From Notoacmeibacter marinus (GTDB taxonomy: Bacteria; Pseudomonadota; Alphaproteobacteria; Rhizobiales; Rhizobiaceae), in assembly GCF_002238045.1 (NCBI RefSeq), contig NZ_NBYO01000002.1, positions 744,001-808,000 of the forward strand: 64,000 nt of DNA, read 5' to 3'. The first letter of the stretch is position 1. Each line of letters starts with the position of its first letter. The position numbers and the translations under genes are program-made. Shown one piece after another: positions 1 to 7,539 of this stretch. A model generated the notes under the pieces. It saw only the letters and a list, made by a program, of their open reading frames with translations. It searched no databases and was not told where the DNA came from.

Positions 1-865
1 TCTTTCCGGCAGCGTACCAGCCGAACAGTTCGCGCATATTGTCGGCATAGACATCGGGTTCCTTTGCAGTGAAGGTGCCCCAGAACACGCCCACCAGGCT
101 GTAGCCCTTCACCAGCGTCAGATTGATTGGCAGTTCGGGAATGCGCCCGGATGCAAAACCGATGACGAGCAGCCGCCCGTTCCATGCCATGGCGCGAGAC
201 AGCACGTCGAACGCGTCTCCGCCGACCGGATCGAAGGCGACATCGACGCCCTTGCCGCCGGTCAGCGCCTTCAGATCGTCCTTTAGATTGTCGTAACCGA
301 TCGCCTCGTCCGCGCCGTTCTGCAAGGCCAGCGCGCGCTTGTCGTCCGTTGAGGCCACCGCGATCACACGCGCGCCCATGAGCTTGCCGATCTGGATCGC
401 CGCAAGGCCGGTCAGGCCCGCCGCGCCGAGCACGACCAGCGTTTCGCCCTCTTTCAGATCGGCCCGCTGTTTCAGGGCGTGATGGGAGGTGGAATAGCCC
501 ACGCCCAACGCACAGGCGTCCGAGAACGAAACGCCATCGGGTAGCGGAACGCAGCGGGCGGCCGAGACAGCAAGCTGTTCTGCAAAAGCGCCCGTGCCGC
601 AAAGCGCCATAATGCGGTCGCCTGCCTTCAGATGAGTCACTCTCTCGCCCACGGCCGTAACGGTGCCTGCGGCCTCCATGCCCGGTACGAAGGGAAGAGG
701 CGGTTTGACCTGATAAAGCCCCTGTACCATCAGCCCGTCGGGGAAGTTGACGCCCGCGGCACCGACCTGCACGACGACGTCACCCTTGCCGGGCGAAGGA
801 TCGTCGATCTCCGCAAGGGACAGCCCATCGACCGGACCGAACTGTTCGGCGAGGATTGCCCGCAT
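1..865 (-). CDS. NADPH:quinone oxidoreductase family protein (3' end cut by window edge)
   Basis: This is a medium-chain dehydrogenase/reductase of the zinc-free quinone oxidoreductase type. The reverse strand reads from an ATG at 865 through an N-terminal GroES-like domain (start MRAILAEQFGP) into a Rossmann domain with a dinucleotide-binding turn (VLGAAGLTGLAAIQIGK). The C-terminal end lies beyond base 1, so the protein is incomplete. It begins 2 bp after the stop of the acyl-CoA dehydrogenase gene and is the last visible gene of a TetR, acyl-CoA dehydrogenase, oxidoreductase operon. A role as NAD(P)H-dependent enoyl or quinone reductase in acyl-CoA metabolism is inferred from context. The substrate cannot be read from the sequence. 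Confidence 0.9.
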   Translation of the reverse strand, partial: MRAILAEQFGPVDGLSLAEIDDPSPGKGDVVVQVGAAGVNFPDGLMVQGLYQVKPPLPFVPGMEAAGTVTAVGERVTHLKAGDRIMALCGTGAFAEQLAVSAARCVPLPDGVSFSDACALGVGYSTSHHALKQRADLKEGETLVVLGAAGLTGLAAIQIGKLMGARVIAVASTDDKRALALQNGADEAIGYDNLKDDLKALTGGKGVDVAFDPVGGDAFDVLSRAMAWNGRLLVIGFASGRIPELPINLTLVKGYSLVGVFWGTFTAKEPDVYADNMRELFGWYAAGK

Positions 866-867
866 GG

Positions 868-2106
868 TCAAATCTTCTCCTGCGTGTGCTTCTTGAGTTC
901 GGCGCGGGCGACCTGTCGCCGATGCACCGCATCCGGCCCGTCGGCGAAGCGGAGCGTCCGCAGATTGGTCCACATGCGGGCGAGCGGCACGTCCTGGCTG
1001 ATGCCGGTGCCGCCATACATCTGAATGGCCTCGTCCGTGACCTTCAGCGCAACACGCGGCGCCACCACCTTGATCTGACTGATCCACGGCGCAGCCGCGC
1101 GCGGGTCGCCCTGATCCATCATCCACGCCGCCTTCAGGCAAAGCAGCCGCGCCTGTTCGATCTCCATCCGGCACTCGGCGATGATGTCGTAATTGGCGCC
1201 GAGATGCGCCAGCTTCTTACCGAAGGCTTCCCGCCTCAACGAACGCTGGCACAGCATGTCGAGCGCCCGTTCGGCATTGCCGATGGCGCGCATGCAATGG
1301 TGGATGCGGCCCGGCCCGAGCCGTCCCTGCGCGATTTCGAAACCGGCCCCCTCGCCCACCAGCATGTTCTCTGCCGGCACGCGCACATTGTCGAAACGCA
1401 TATGCATGTGGCCGTGCGGCGCGTCATCCTCGCCGAAGACTTTCATGGGCCGCACGATCCCGATACCCGGCGTCTCGGCATCCACCACGATCATCGAATG
1501 CCGACGGTGTTTCGGGTCGTCTTCCCCACCGGTTTTGACCATCACGATATAGACGGCGCAGCGGGGATCGCCCGCTCCGGAAATCCAGTGCTTCTCGCCG
1601 TTCAGCACGTAATGGTCGCCGTCGCGCACACAGCTCATCGAGATATTGGTGGCGTCGGAGGATGCGACATCCGGCTCGGTCATCGCGTAGGCCGAGCGGA
1701 TTTCGCCGTCCAGAAGCGGCCTCAGCCAGCGTTCTTTCATCGCCTCTGTGCCGTAGCGCTCGAACACCTCCATATTGCCCGTATCGGGAGCGGAACAGTT
1801 GAAGATCTCGGCCGCCAGATGGCTCTTGCCCATCTCCTCGGCGAGATAGGCGTATTCCACGGTCGTCAGCCCGAAACCGCGTTCGGAATCGGTCAGCCAG
1901 AAATTGAAGAGCCCGGCATCCTTGGCCTTTCGCTTCAGCCCCTCCAGAATCTCGATCTGGCGTTCGGTATGCGTCCAGCGGTCGCCATTTGAGACCTCGG
2001 CCAGATACTCGTCGTCCAGCGGCTGAATCTCGTCGACGATCATCGTACGGATTCGTTCGCGCAGCGCCTCGGCGCGTTCCGTCATTCCCAGATTCATGTC
2101 GGGCAT
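868..2106 (-). CDS. ACAD10/11-like acyl-CoA dehydrogenase
   Basis: A 412-residue flavin-dependent acyl-CoA dehydrogenase. It carries the signature of the ACAD10/11 branch: FNCSAPDTGNMEV near residue 102, MTEPDVASSDATNI near 142, and GRLGPGRIHHCMR near 261. Where classical acyl-CoA dehydrogenases have the catalytic Glu, the motif here reads YGGTGISQD, with Asp372. From memory, the ACAD11 family also has Asp there. ACAD10/11 and bacterial LvaC work with an APH-type kinase that phosphorylates 4-hydroxyacyl-CoA; the phosphate is then eliminated to give enoyl-CoA. Such a kinase is encoded nearby at 4246-5295. The gene follows tetR by 4 bp. The family call is firm; the 4-hydroxyacyl substrate is inference. 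Confidence 0.93.
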   Translation of the reverse strand: MPDMNLGMTERAEALRERIRTMIVDEIQPLDDEYLAEVSNGDRWTHTERQIEILEGLKRKAKDAGLFNFWLTDSERGFGLTTVEYAYLAEEMGKSHLAAEIFNCSAPDTGNMEVFERYGTEAMKERWLRPLLDGEIRSAYAMTEPDVASSDATNISMSCVRDGDHYVLNGEKHWISGAGDPRCAVYIVMVKTGGEDDPKHRRHSMIVVDAETPGIGIVRPMKVFGEDDAPHGHMHMRFDNVRVPAENMLVGEGAGFEIAQGRLGPGRIHHCMRAIGNAERALDMLCQRSLRREAFGKKLAHLGANYDIIAECRMEIEQARLLCLKAAWMMDQGDPRAAAPWISQIKVVAPRVALKVTDEAIQMYGGTGISQDVPLARMWTNLRTLRFADGPDAVHRRQVARAELKKHTQEKI

Positions 2107-2110
2107 GCTT

Positions 2111-2752
2111 CTATCCTTCCTTCAATCCAAGACCGTTCAGCCCGAAACGCACCACCTGCTCGATCACCGCGTCCTGATCCTTGCGCAGGTCGGCGATACG
2201 CGGCCGGTACCAGAAGACGGGCGAGTTGAGGCAGGTGAAGAGGACCTGCGTGGCAACCGACAGATCATCGTAATGAAGTGCGCCATCGGCCTTGGCCTGT
2301 TTCATCTGCGCGCGAAAGAGCGCGCTATAGCGCTTGCGGCTCTGCTGAAGACGCAGGCATTCGTCCCGCTGCTCGGGCGTCAAGGCACCGCGCATCAAGA
2401 GTTCCACGCCCTCCCAGACAACGCGCTGGAACGATTTCGTAGTCACCATCTGGCGGACATGCTCTTCCGCCATCATCCGCAACTTATCGGCAGCGCTTGC
2501 ATCGGTATGGGTCAGCGGTTCGACGGCGGCGAAATTCATCTCCATGCCCAGGCGGAAAACCGCCGCGAAGAGATCGGCCTTCGAGCCGAAATGATGGTAG
2601 ATCCGCCCCTTGGTGCAACCGAGCATTCGCGCGACATCATCAATCGACGTGGCGGAGAATCCACGTTGCTCGAAGCTTTCCGCCGCCGCCTGCAGAATCT
2701 CCAGGCGGGAATTCTCCGGCATCCAGTTCTCGCTTGAGACTTGGCTGGCCAT
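2111..2752 (-). CDS. TetR/AcrR family transcriptional regulator
   Basis: A 213-residue TetR-type repressor. Residues about 16-62 form the DNA-binding domain (ILQAAAESFEQRGF, then ARMLGCTKGRIYHHFGSK), followed by a variable ligand-binding region. It is the first gene of the leftward operon with the acyl-CoA dehydrogenase. It faces the SDR-MaoC-kinase-SDR operon across a 159-bp gap that holds a CATAC-N6-GTATG palindrome. This arrangement suggests that it represses both arms and responds to an acyl-CoA pathway intermediate. The ligand is unknown. Confidence 0.93.
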   Translation of the reverse strand: MASQVSSENWMPENSRLEILQAAAESFEQRGFSATSIDDVARMLGCTKGRIYHHFGSKADLFAAVFRLGMEMNFAAVEPLTHTDASAADKLRMMAEEHVRQMVTTKSFQRVVWEGVELLMRGALTPEQRDECLRLQQSRKRYSALFRAQMKQAKADGALHYDDLSVATQVLFTCLNSPVFWYRPRIADLRKDQDAVIEQVVRFGLNGLGLKEG

Positions 2753-2832
2753 CCTCTCCTCCTCGCAGCGCCCGTTTGAAAGAGTCCCGGTCCTTCAATT
2801 CGGCGAACCGTTCCCGGCGGCTCTTGTGCTTC

Positions 2833-2863
2833 TTGACGATGTGAGCATACTACTCGGTATGTT
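2833..2863 (+). promoter_or_regulatory. candidate TetR operator over a promoter
   Basis: The palindrome CATAC-TACTCG-GTATG lies at 2846-2861 in the divergent tetR/SDR spacer. A -35-like TTGACG (2833-2838) precedes it, and its right half overlaps a -10-like TATGTT (2858-2863), though the spacing of 19 is longer than usual. Such an operator would block the rightward promoter when the repressor is bound. The palindrome is seen directly; the regulator is inferred from position. Confidence 0.5.
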
Positions 2864-2911
2864 GTCAACGCGGAGAGCGGTTTTCGCCCCGCGCCAGGTT
2901 GGGAGGCCGCG

Positions 2912-3730
2912 ATGAACGATTTCACTTCAGACCTTTTCTCGGTGGCGGGCAAGACTGCGCTGGTGACGGGCGGCGCGACCGGCATTGGCCGAATGATCGC
3001 TACCGGTCTCGTACATGGCGGCGCTCATGTGATGATCGCCTCGCGCAAGGCAGAGGACTGCAAGGCCGTTGCCGACGAACTGAACGGCATGGACGCGCCT
3101 GGCTCGGCCGAAGGGTTCGGCGCGGATGTGTCGACCGAGGAAGGTCTCGAAGCGCTTACTACTGCGGTGAAGGAGCGAACGGACCGCCTGTCGATCCTGG
3201 TCAACAATGCCGGCGTTTCCTGGGGCGCCCACTTCGAGGATTTTCCCTACGGCGCATGGCAGAAGGTGATGAGCATCAATGTGGCTGCGATCTTCCATCT
3301 GACCCGCAACCTCTTGCCCCTGTTGGAAGAAGCTGCCTCCGACGAGGACCCGGCGCGCGTCGTCAATATCGGCTCGGTCATGGGCACGCAGCCGATTGCC
3401 GAGGGCGCCTATTCCTATACGGCCTCCAAGGCGGCGGTTCATCATCTGACCCGAACGCTTGCCAATGAGTTCTCCGAGCGCCGGATCACGGTGAACGCCT
3501 TCGCGCCCGGCCCTTTCCAGAGTCGCATGACAGCGTTCGCCACAGCAACCGACGAGCAGGCCGAAGCGGTCGGCAAGCAGGTGCCGCTCGGTCGCATCGG
3601 CGCGCCGGACGACATGGCCGGCGCCATCCTCTATCTGTGTTCGCGCGCCGGCGCATACGTCACCGGCGCGATCCTGCCACTCGATGGCGGGCAGTCGGTG
3701 CAGCACGGCATGAAGCTGTTTCAGGACTAG
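2912..3730 (+). CDS. SDR family oxidoreductase
   Basis: A 272-residue short-chain dehydrogenase/reductase. The cofactor motif TGGATGIG is at residues 19-26, NNAG at 98-101, the catalytic Ser in NIGSV near 155, and the Y-x3-K pair at Tyr169/Lys173. It ends with a standard SDR C-terminus (LPLDGGQSVQHG). It opens the rightward operon and is 3 bp from the MaoC gene. Its likely job is oxidation or reduction of a hydroxyacyl- or ketoacyl-CoA in the same pathway as the neighbouring dehydrogenase and kinase. The exact substrate is not visible. Confidence 0.92.
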   Translation: MNDFTSDLFSVAGKTALVTGGATGIGRMIATGLVHGGAHVMIASRKAEDCKAVADELNGMDAPGSAEGFGADVSTEEGLEALTTAVKERTDRLSILVNNAGVSWGAHFEDFPYGAWQKVMSINVAAIFHLTRNLLPLLEEAASDEDPARVVNIGSVMGTQPIAEGAYSYTASKAAVHHLTRTLANEFSERRITVNAFAPGPFQSRMTAFATATDEQAEAVGKQVPLGRIGAPDDMAGAILYLCSRAGAYVTGAILPLDGGQSVQHGMKLFQD

Positions 3731-3733
3731 ATC

Positions 3734-4249
3734 GTGACCACTCGCAAAAGCGTCGGAACGCAGGATGCCGAGCCCTTGCAAAGCGTCTCTTTCGATGATC
3801 TGCGCGGCAGTATCGGCAAACCCATAGGCCGTTCGAGCTGGCATCTCATCGACCAGCCGAGGATCGCCGCCTTCGCGGACATCACCGACGACCACAACTT
3901 CATCCATCTGGACGAACAACGGGTCCGGGCCGAAACGCCCTTTCCGACCACCATCGCCCATGGCTTTCTGACGCTCTCGCTTCTATCGGCCTTCGCCTAT
4001 GAGGCGATCCCGCCCCTGGAAGGTCAGACGACCGGCATCAATTACGGCTTCGACGAAATCCGCTTTCTTGCGCCCGTTCCTTCGGGAAGCCGGACCCGCG
4101 GAAACTTTACCTTGCTCGATCTGTCGACGCGGCCCTCTGGCCATGTTCAATTCACTTGGCGCGTGGAGGTGGAGATCGAAGGGCAGGAACGGCCCGCCCT
4201 GATCGCGCGGTGGATAACGCTGGCCATGATCGAGGAGGCAGCCAAATGA
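3734..4249 (+). CDS. MaoC family dehydratase (enoyl-CoA hydratase-like)
   Basis: A 171-residue single hot-dog domain. The hydratase motif is visible: DDHNFIH at residues 52-58, giving the Asp/His dyad, then IAHGFLTL at 74-81. The start is GTG at 3734, three bases after the SDR stop, and the end overlaps the kinase gene by ATGA. Proteins of this type hydrate trans-2-enoyl-CoA to the R-3-hydroxyacyl-CoA. That fits as the step after an acyl-CoA dehydrogenase or a 4-phosphoacyl-CoA elimination. Confidence 0.92.
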   Translation: MTTRKSVGTQDAEPLQSVSFDDLRGSIGKPIGRSSWHLIDQPRIAAFADITDDHNFIHLDEQRVRAETPFPTTIAHGFLTLSLLSAFAYEAIPPLEGQTTGINYGFDEIRFLAPVPSGSRTRGNFTLLDLSTRPSGHVQFTWRVEVEIEGQERPALIARWITLAMIEEAAK

Positions 4250-5295
4250 CAAATGAACCGAAAGGCATCTCCGCTGACGGCATCGCACCGTGGCTCGAAA
4301 AGCATGTCGAAGGGTTCGAGGCCTTCCAGGCGATCGAGAAGATAACGGCGGGCCAGTCGAACCCGACCTACCGGATCGATGCGAAAAGCGGCCGCTATGT
4401 GCTCCGCGCCAAGCCGCCGGGCGACCTCTTGAAGTCAGCCCATCAGGTCGATCGGGAATACCGCGTTATATCCGCCCTCGCGGATACCGATGTGCCAGTA
4501 CCGAAGGTCTACGCGCTGTCGCCGGACGGGGACGAAAGCCCGATCGGGCGACAATTCTACATTATGGAGTTCAAGGAAGGCCGCATCTTCTGGGACCCGC
4601 TGGTTCCCGAAACGAAATCGAACGAGGAGCGCGCGGCGATCTACGATGCGATGAACGCCACGCTCGCCGCCCTTCATTCGGTGGATGTCGAGGCGGTCGG
4701 CTTGAGCGACTACGGCAAGCCCGGCTCTTATTTCTCCCGGCAGTTCTCCCGTTGGACCAAGCAGTATCGCGCATCCGAAACCGACACCATCGAAGCCATG
4801 GACCGGCTGATCGCCTGGCTGGATGAGAACGAGCCGGAGGATGACGGCCATGTCAGCCTCGTGCATGGGGATTATCGTCTCGACAATATGATGTTCGCAC
4901 CCGACCGGCCGCAAGTTATCGCACTGCTCGACTGGGAGCTGTCGACGCTCGGCCATCCCTTCGCCGATCTCGCCTATCAATGCATGCAATGGCGCCTGCC
5001 GCATCAGGGCGGCTTCAAGGGCCTTGGAGGCATCGATCGCGCGTCACACGGATTGCCCTCGGAAGAGGATTACGTTGCGCGCTATTGCGAACGGCGCGGC
5101 ATCGCCCGACCGGACAACTGGAACTACTACATCGCCTTTTCCTTCTTCCGGCTGGCCGCCATCCTTCAGGGCGTCTACCGCCGCGCGCTTGACGGCAACG
5201 CGGCCAATCCCGAACGCGGCAAACAGATGGGCCGGGCCGTGCCGCTTCTCGCCCAGCTCGCTGTGAAGTCGCTGAGTGAGGACGCACGATCATGA
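4246..5295 (+). CDS. phosphotransferase, ACAD10/11 kinase-domain type
   Basis: A 349-residue APH-fold kinase. It shows GQSNPTYRI near residue 37, the ATP-anchoring Lys in YVLRAKPPGDLL near 51, EYRVISALADTDVPVPKVY near 71, the Brenner catalytic motif HGDYRLDN at 207-214 and LLDWELSTLGHP near 227. These stretches match the N-terminal kinase half of eukaryotic ACAD11, which phosphorylates 4-hydroxyacyl-CoA; bacterial LvaA does the same in levulinate catabolism. The start is the ATG overlapping the MaoC stop. It also overlaps the next SDR by 4 bp, so the genes are translationally coupled. An antibiotic kinase function is unlikely in this context. Confidence 0.9.
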   Translation: MTNEPKGISADGIAPWLEKHVEGFEAFQAIEKITAGQSNPTYRIDAKSGRYVLRAKPPGDLLKSAHQVDREYRVISALADTDVPVPKVYALSPDGDESPIGRQFYIMEFKEGRIFWDPLVPETKSNEERAAIYDAMNATLAALHSVDVEAVGLSDYGKPGSYFSRQFSRWTKQYRASETDTIEAMDRLIAWLDENEPEDDGHVSLVHGDYRLDNMMFAPDRPQVIALLDWELSTLGHPFADLAYQCMQWRLPHQGGFKGLGGIDRASHGLPSEEDYVARYCERRGIARPDNWNYYIAFSFFRLAAILQGVYRRALDGNAANPERGKQMGRAVPLLAQLAVKSLSEDARS

Positions 5296-6065
5296 ACCGC
5301 TTCGAAAACCGCACGATCATTGTTACCGGCGCCAATGGCGGCTTCGGCACGGCGGCGGCCAAGGCACTCGCGGCGGAAGGCGCCCTGCTCGTCCTTTCCG
5401 ATCTCGCCGGCGAACCGTCGGAAGCACTGGCGGAACTGGAGCCGGACCGGTTCGCCTATGTGTCGGGCGATGTCACCGAACCATCCCTTCACGACACATT
5501 GGTGACGGTCGCCAAAGAGCGGTTCGGACGTCTCGATATCGCGATAAACAATGCTGGTATCGCGCATTCGTACAGTCGGCTGGAAGACATTCCGGCCGAT
5601 CTTGCCCGAAAGGTCGTCGAAGTGGACCTGATGGGAGTCTTTCATGCACTGGCTGCCCAGATCCCCGCGCTACAGGCGGAAGCAAAAACACGTAATGGCT
5701 GCGCCATCGTCAACATCGCATCGGTGGCGGGCCTCGGCGGCGCGCCGGGTCTCGGCGTCTACGCCGCAGCCAAGCATGGCGTGGTCGGGCTGACGAAAAC
5801 GGCGGCGGCAGAAAACGCGCGACGCGGCATTCGCGTCAACGCGGTCTGTCCGGCATTTGCCCGCACCCCGATGGCGCTCGACGAAATCGCCCGATCCGGC
5901 CAACCCGAAGCGGAGGCCGAGGCCTTCATGACACGCGGCGTGCCGATGGGCCGTCTTGGTGAAGTCAGCGAGGTGGTCGCCGCGATCCTGTTCGCTGCCG
6001 ATCCGGCAAATGGCTTCATGACAGGTCAGGCAATCGCCGTGGATGGCGGTATCGGGTCGATATAG
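5292..6065 (+). CDS. SDR family NAD(P)-dependent oxidoreductase
   Basis: A 257-residue short-chain dehydrogenase with TGANGGFG at residues 12-19, NNAG at 86-89, Ser144 and Tyr157/Lys161. It is the last gene of the SDR-MaoC-kinase-SDR operon, and its ATG overlaps the kinase stop. Two SDRs in one operon suggest that two different alcohol/ketone steps are catalysed. The gene converges on a short protein gene across a hairpin. Confidence 0.92.
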   Translation: MNRFENRTIIVTGANGGFGTAAAKALAAEGALLVLSDLAGEPSEALAELEPDRFAYVSGDVTEPSLHDTLVTVAKERFGRLDIAINNAGIAHSYSRLEDIPADLARKVVEVDLMGVFHALAAQIPALQAEAKTRNGCAIVNIASVAGLGGAPGLGVYAAAKHGVVGLTKTAAAENARRGIRVNAVCPAFARTPMALDEIARSGQPEAEAEAFMTRGVPMGRLGEVSEVVAAILFAADPANGFMTGQAIAVDGGIGSI

Positions 6066-6090
6066 AAAAACCCCGCACAATCGTGCGGGG
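6066..6090 (-). terminator. intrinsic terminator
   Basis: A perfect 8-bp stem, CCCCGCAC-AATC-GTGCGGGG (6071-6090). On the reverse strand it is followed by five T's (A-run at 6066-6070). It ends the leftward short gene at 6121-6348. On the forward strand there is no U-tract, so it would stop the SDR operon only weakly. Confidence 0.8.
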
Positions 6091-6120
6091 TCGTATCGTG
6101 ACGTACAGGTAAAAACGAAT

Positions 6121-6348
6121 TCAGTCCGCCGCGCCGGCAGGCTTGTCAGTGCGCGTCGGCGAAACTGGGTCGGATGCGGGGAATGTGTCTTCCAGACCCT
6201 CATCGACCTCTTCGTCCTCCATCATCTTGCCTTTGTCTTTCTTGCGGTCTTCCTTGAATTCGTCCGCCGGCGATTTGTCGCCGCCCAGCAGAAGCGTGGC
6301 CAGGAAACCCTGCTCGGCAATCGATTGTGAAGCAATAAGATCGGTCAT
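6121..6348 (-). CDS. small acidic protein with conserved LEDTFPASDP motif
   Basis: A 75-residue hydrophilic, highly charged protein of unknown function. Its middle is rich in Asp, Glu and Lys. Residues 49-63 hold the motif DEGLEDTFPASDPVS, which recurs in many small uncharacterised alphaproteobacterial proteins. It has no signal peptide, membrane span or cysteine. It stands alone between convergent genes and has its own terminator, which argues that it is a real transcription unit. Confidence 0.75.
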   Translation of the reverse strand: MTDLIASQSIAEQGFLATLLLGGDKSPADEFKEDRKKDKGKMMEDEEVDEGLEDTFPASDPVSPTRTDKPAGAAD

Positions 6349-6423
6349 CGTAAGTCCCTCAATCGTTTTGGATTATGAACGGCAAACGCGGCAATCCCGC
6401 CTTTCGTTCCTCGCTTGCGGCGA

Positions 6424-6921
6424 TCAGAAGCCGCCCCATTGCAGAACGAAGCCGTAGAACAGCGCCGCCCCGGCGAGCGCACCGGCCATGAGCGGGTAAT
6501 CGCGGCCGTCCGCGCCCATCGCGATACCGATCAGCGCGAAGACGAGCCCGGCCACAGTGGCCAGTAGCCGGCCGAACAGAAGCCCGATACCGTAAAGTTT
6601 CACCCAGCCGAAAATGTCCGGCAGAAACCCCGCCAGCCAGGCCGTCAGCGACGATGCGGCCAGAACCAGCAATGCGGCTGCGGCGAAACGCAACACTCCG
6701 CGCGAGGCCTTCGCAACCGGCGGCAGGGGAGGTTTTGCGCCCCGCCGGGCCATCTCCCCCATCGCTTCGGCCTCGAGAATTTCTGCGACGAGCGTCGATG
6801 CATGTTCGGCGGGCAGGCCCTGCTGCTGAAGCCAGATCGCAATATCCGCGCGATCATAGCCCTCGGCGTCCAGGGCGACGATTCGTTCCGCAAGACCCGG
6901 TCCAATAGCGATTTGCGTCAT
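6424..6921 (-). CDS. predicted membrane protein of unknown function
   Basis: A 165-residue protein. A soluble N-terminal part of about 75 residues contains a small helical region with LQQQGLPAEHASTLVAEILEAEAMGEMARRG split over residues 31-61. About three hydrophobic segments follow, starting near residues 80, 108 and 142. I do not recognise a named family. It is transcribed leftward, away from rpsU, and nothing in its context suggests a role. Confidence 0.7.
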   Translation of the reverse strand: MTQIAIGPGLAERIVALDAEGYDRADIAIWLQQQGLPAEHASTLVAEILEAEAMGEMARRGAKPPLPPVAKASRGVLRFAAAALLVLAASSLTAWLAGFLPDIFGWVKLYGIGLLFGRLLATVAGLVFALIGIAMGADGRDYPLMAGALAGAALFYGFVLQWGGF

Positions 6922-7005
6922 CGGGCCCTCACACCTCGTCGCCTACGGCTTCCTTATGTGGGATAAAGGACTGTCCGCTGCCAGCGTACCGATGGCAACA
7001 ATGGC

Positions 7006-7034
7006 TGGACAGATTGCCCCTTCTTTGCTATAGG
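7006..7034 (+). promoter_or_regulatory. sigma-70-type promoter for rpsU
   Basis: A -35 element TGGACA (7006-7011) is separated by 17 bp from a -10 element TATAGG (7029-7034). This leaves a leader of about 140 nt before the GTG start of rpsU. The -35 lies within a CTGTCC/GGACAG inverted repeat (6971-7012). Confidence 0.5.
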
Positions 7035-7182
7035 CCGCTCCAATTCGTAGTGCCGGGCGGCACCGCGGCGCTTGTCTTGCTCCTCAACCCCATGGTGGTT
7101 CGGGCGTTCCAGCGGGAACGGACATTCGCTTATCTATCAACCGGCCCATGGCTTGGGCAAAAAAGACAGGACGGTCGTTTAA

Positions 7183-7410
7183 GTGCAGGTACTCGTTCGA
7201 GACAACAATGTTGATCAGGCTCTTCGCGCGCTGAAGAAGAAAATGCAGCGCGAGGGTATCTTCCGCGAAATGAAGATGCGCGGCCATTACGAGAAGCCGT
7301 CCGAAAAGCGCGCCCGCGAAAAGGCCGAGGCCGTTCGCCGCGCCCGCAAGCTGGCCCGCAAGCGCGCGCAGCGCGAAGGCCTTCTTGGCGGTCGTCCTGG
7401 CGCGCGTTGA
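7183..7410 (+). CDS. rpsU: 30S ribosomal protein S21
   Basis: A 75-residue basic protein starting [20 protein letters not shown] and ending in the Arg/Lys-rich tail typical of S21. S21 sits on the 30S platform and helps start-codon selection. The start is GTG at 7183; no in-frame ATG exists upstream that would keep the conserved N-terminus. Length and sequence fit alphaproteobacterial S21. It forms its own transcription unit, with a promoter upstream and a terminator at 7450-7478. Confidence 0.96.
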   Translation: MQVLVRDNNVDQALRALKKKMQREGIFREMKMRGHYEKPSEKRAREKAEAVRRARKLARKRAQREGLLGGRPGAR

Positions 7411-7449
7411 TCGCGCCGCCTTTTTGACCGAATCGAACGTTATGTGCCG

Positions 7450-7478
7450 ATGGCGGTGGGGGAACCTACCGCCATTTT
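7450..7478 (+). terminator. intrinsic terminator of rpsU
   Basis: The stem is ATGGCGGTGGG paired with CCTACCGCCAT, with a GGAA tetraloop (7461-7464) and one G-U pair. It is followed by TTTT (7475-7478). The fold is strong and well placed 40 bp after the rpsU stop. Confidence 0.8.
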
Positions 7479-7539
7479 CATATGCCGACCGAGACGTTGG
7501 CCGGCAGGAGCCGGACTGTCCTGAGGGGGACCATACGAC

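Noticed and set aside
6424-6921. Possible toxin or holin because of size and membrane segments
   Set aside because: There is no antitoxin partner or phage context, so it is left as a membrane protein of unknown function.
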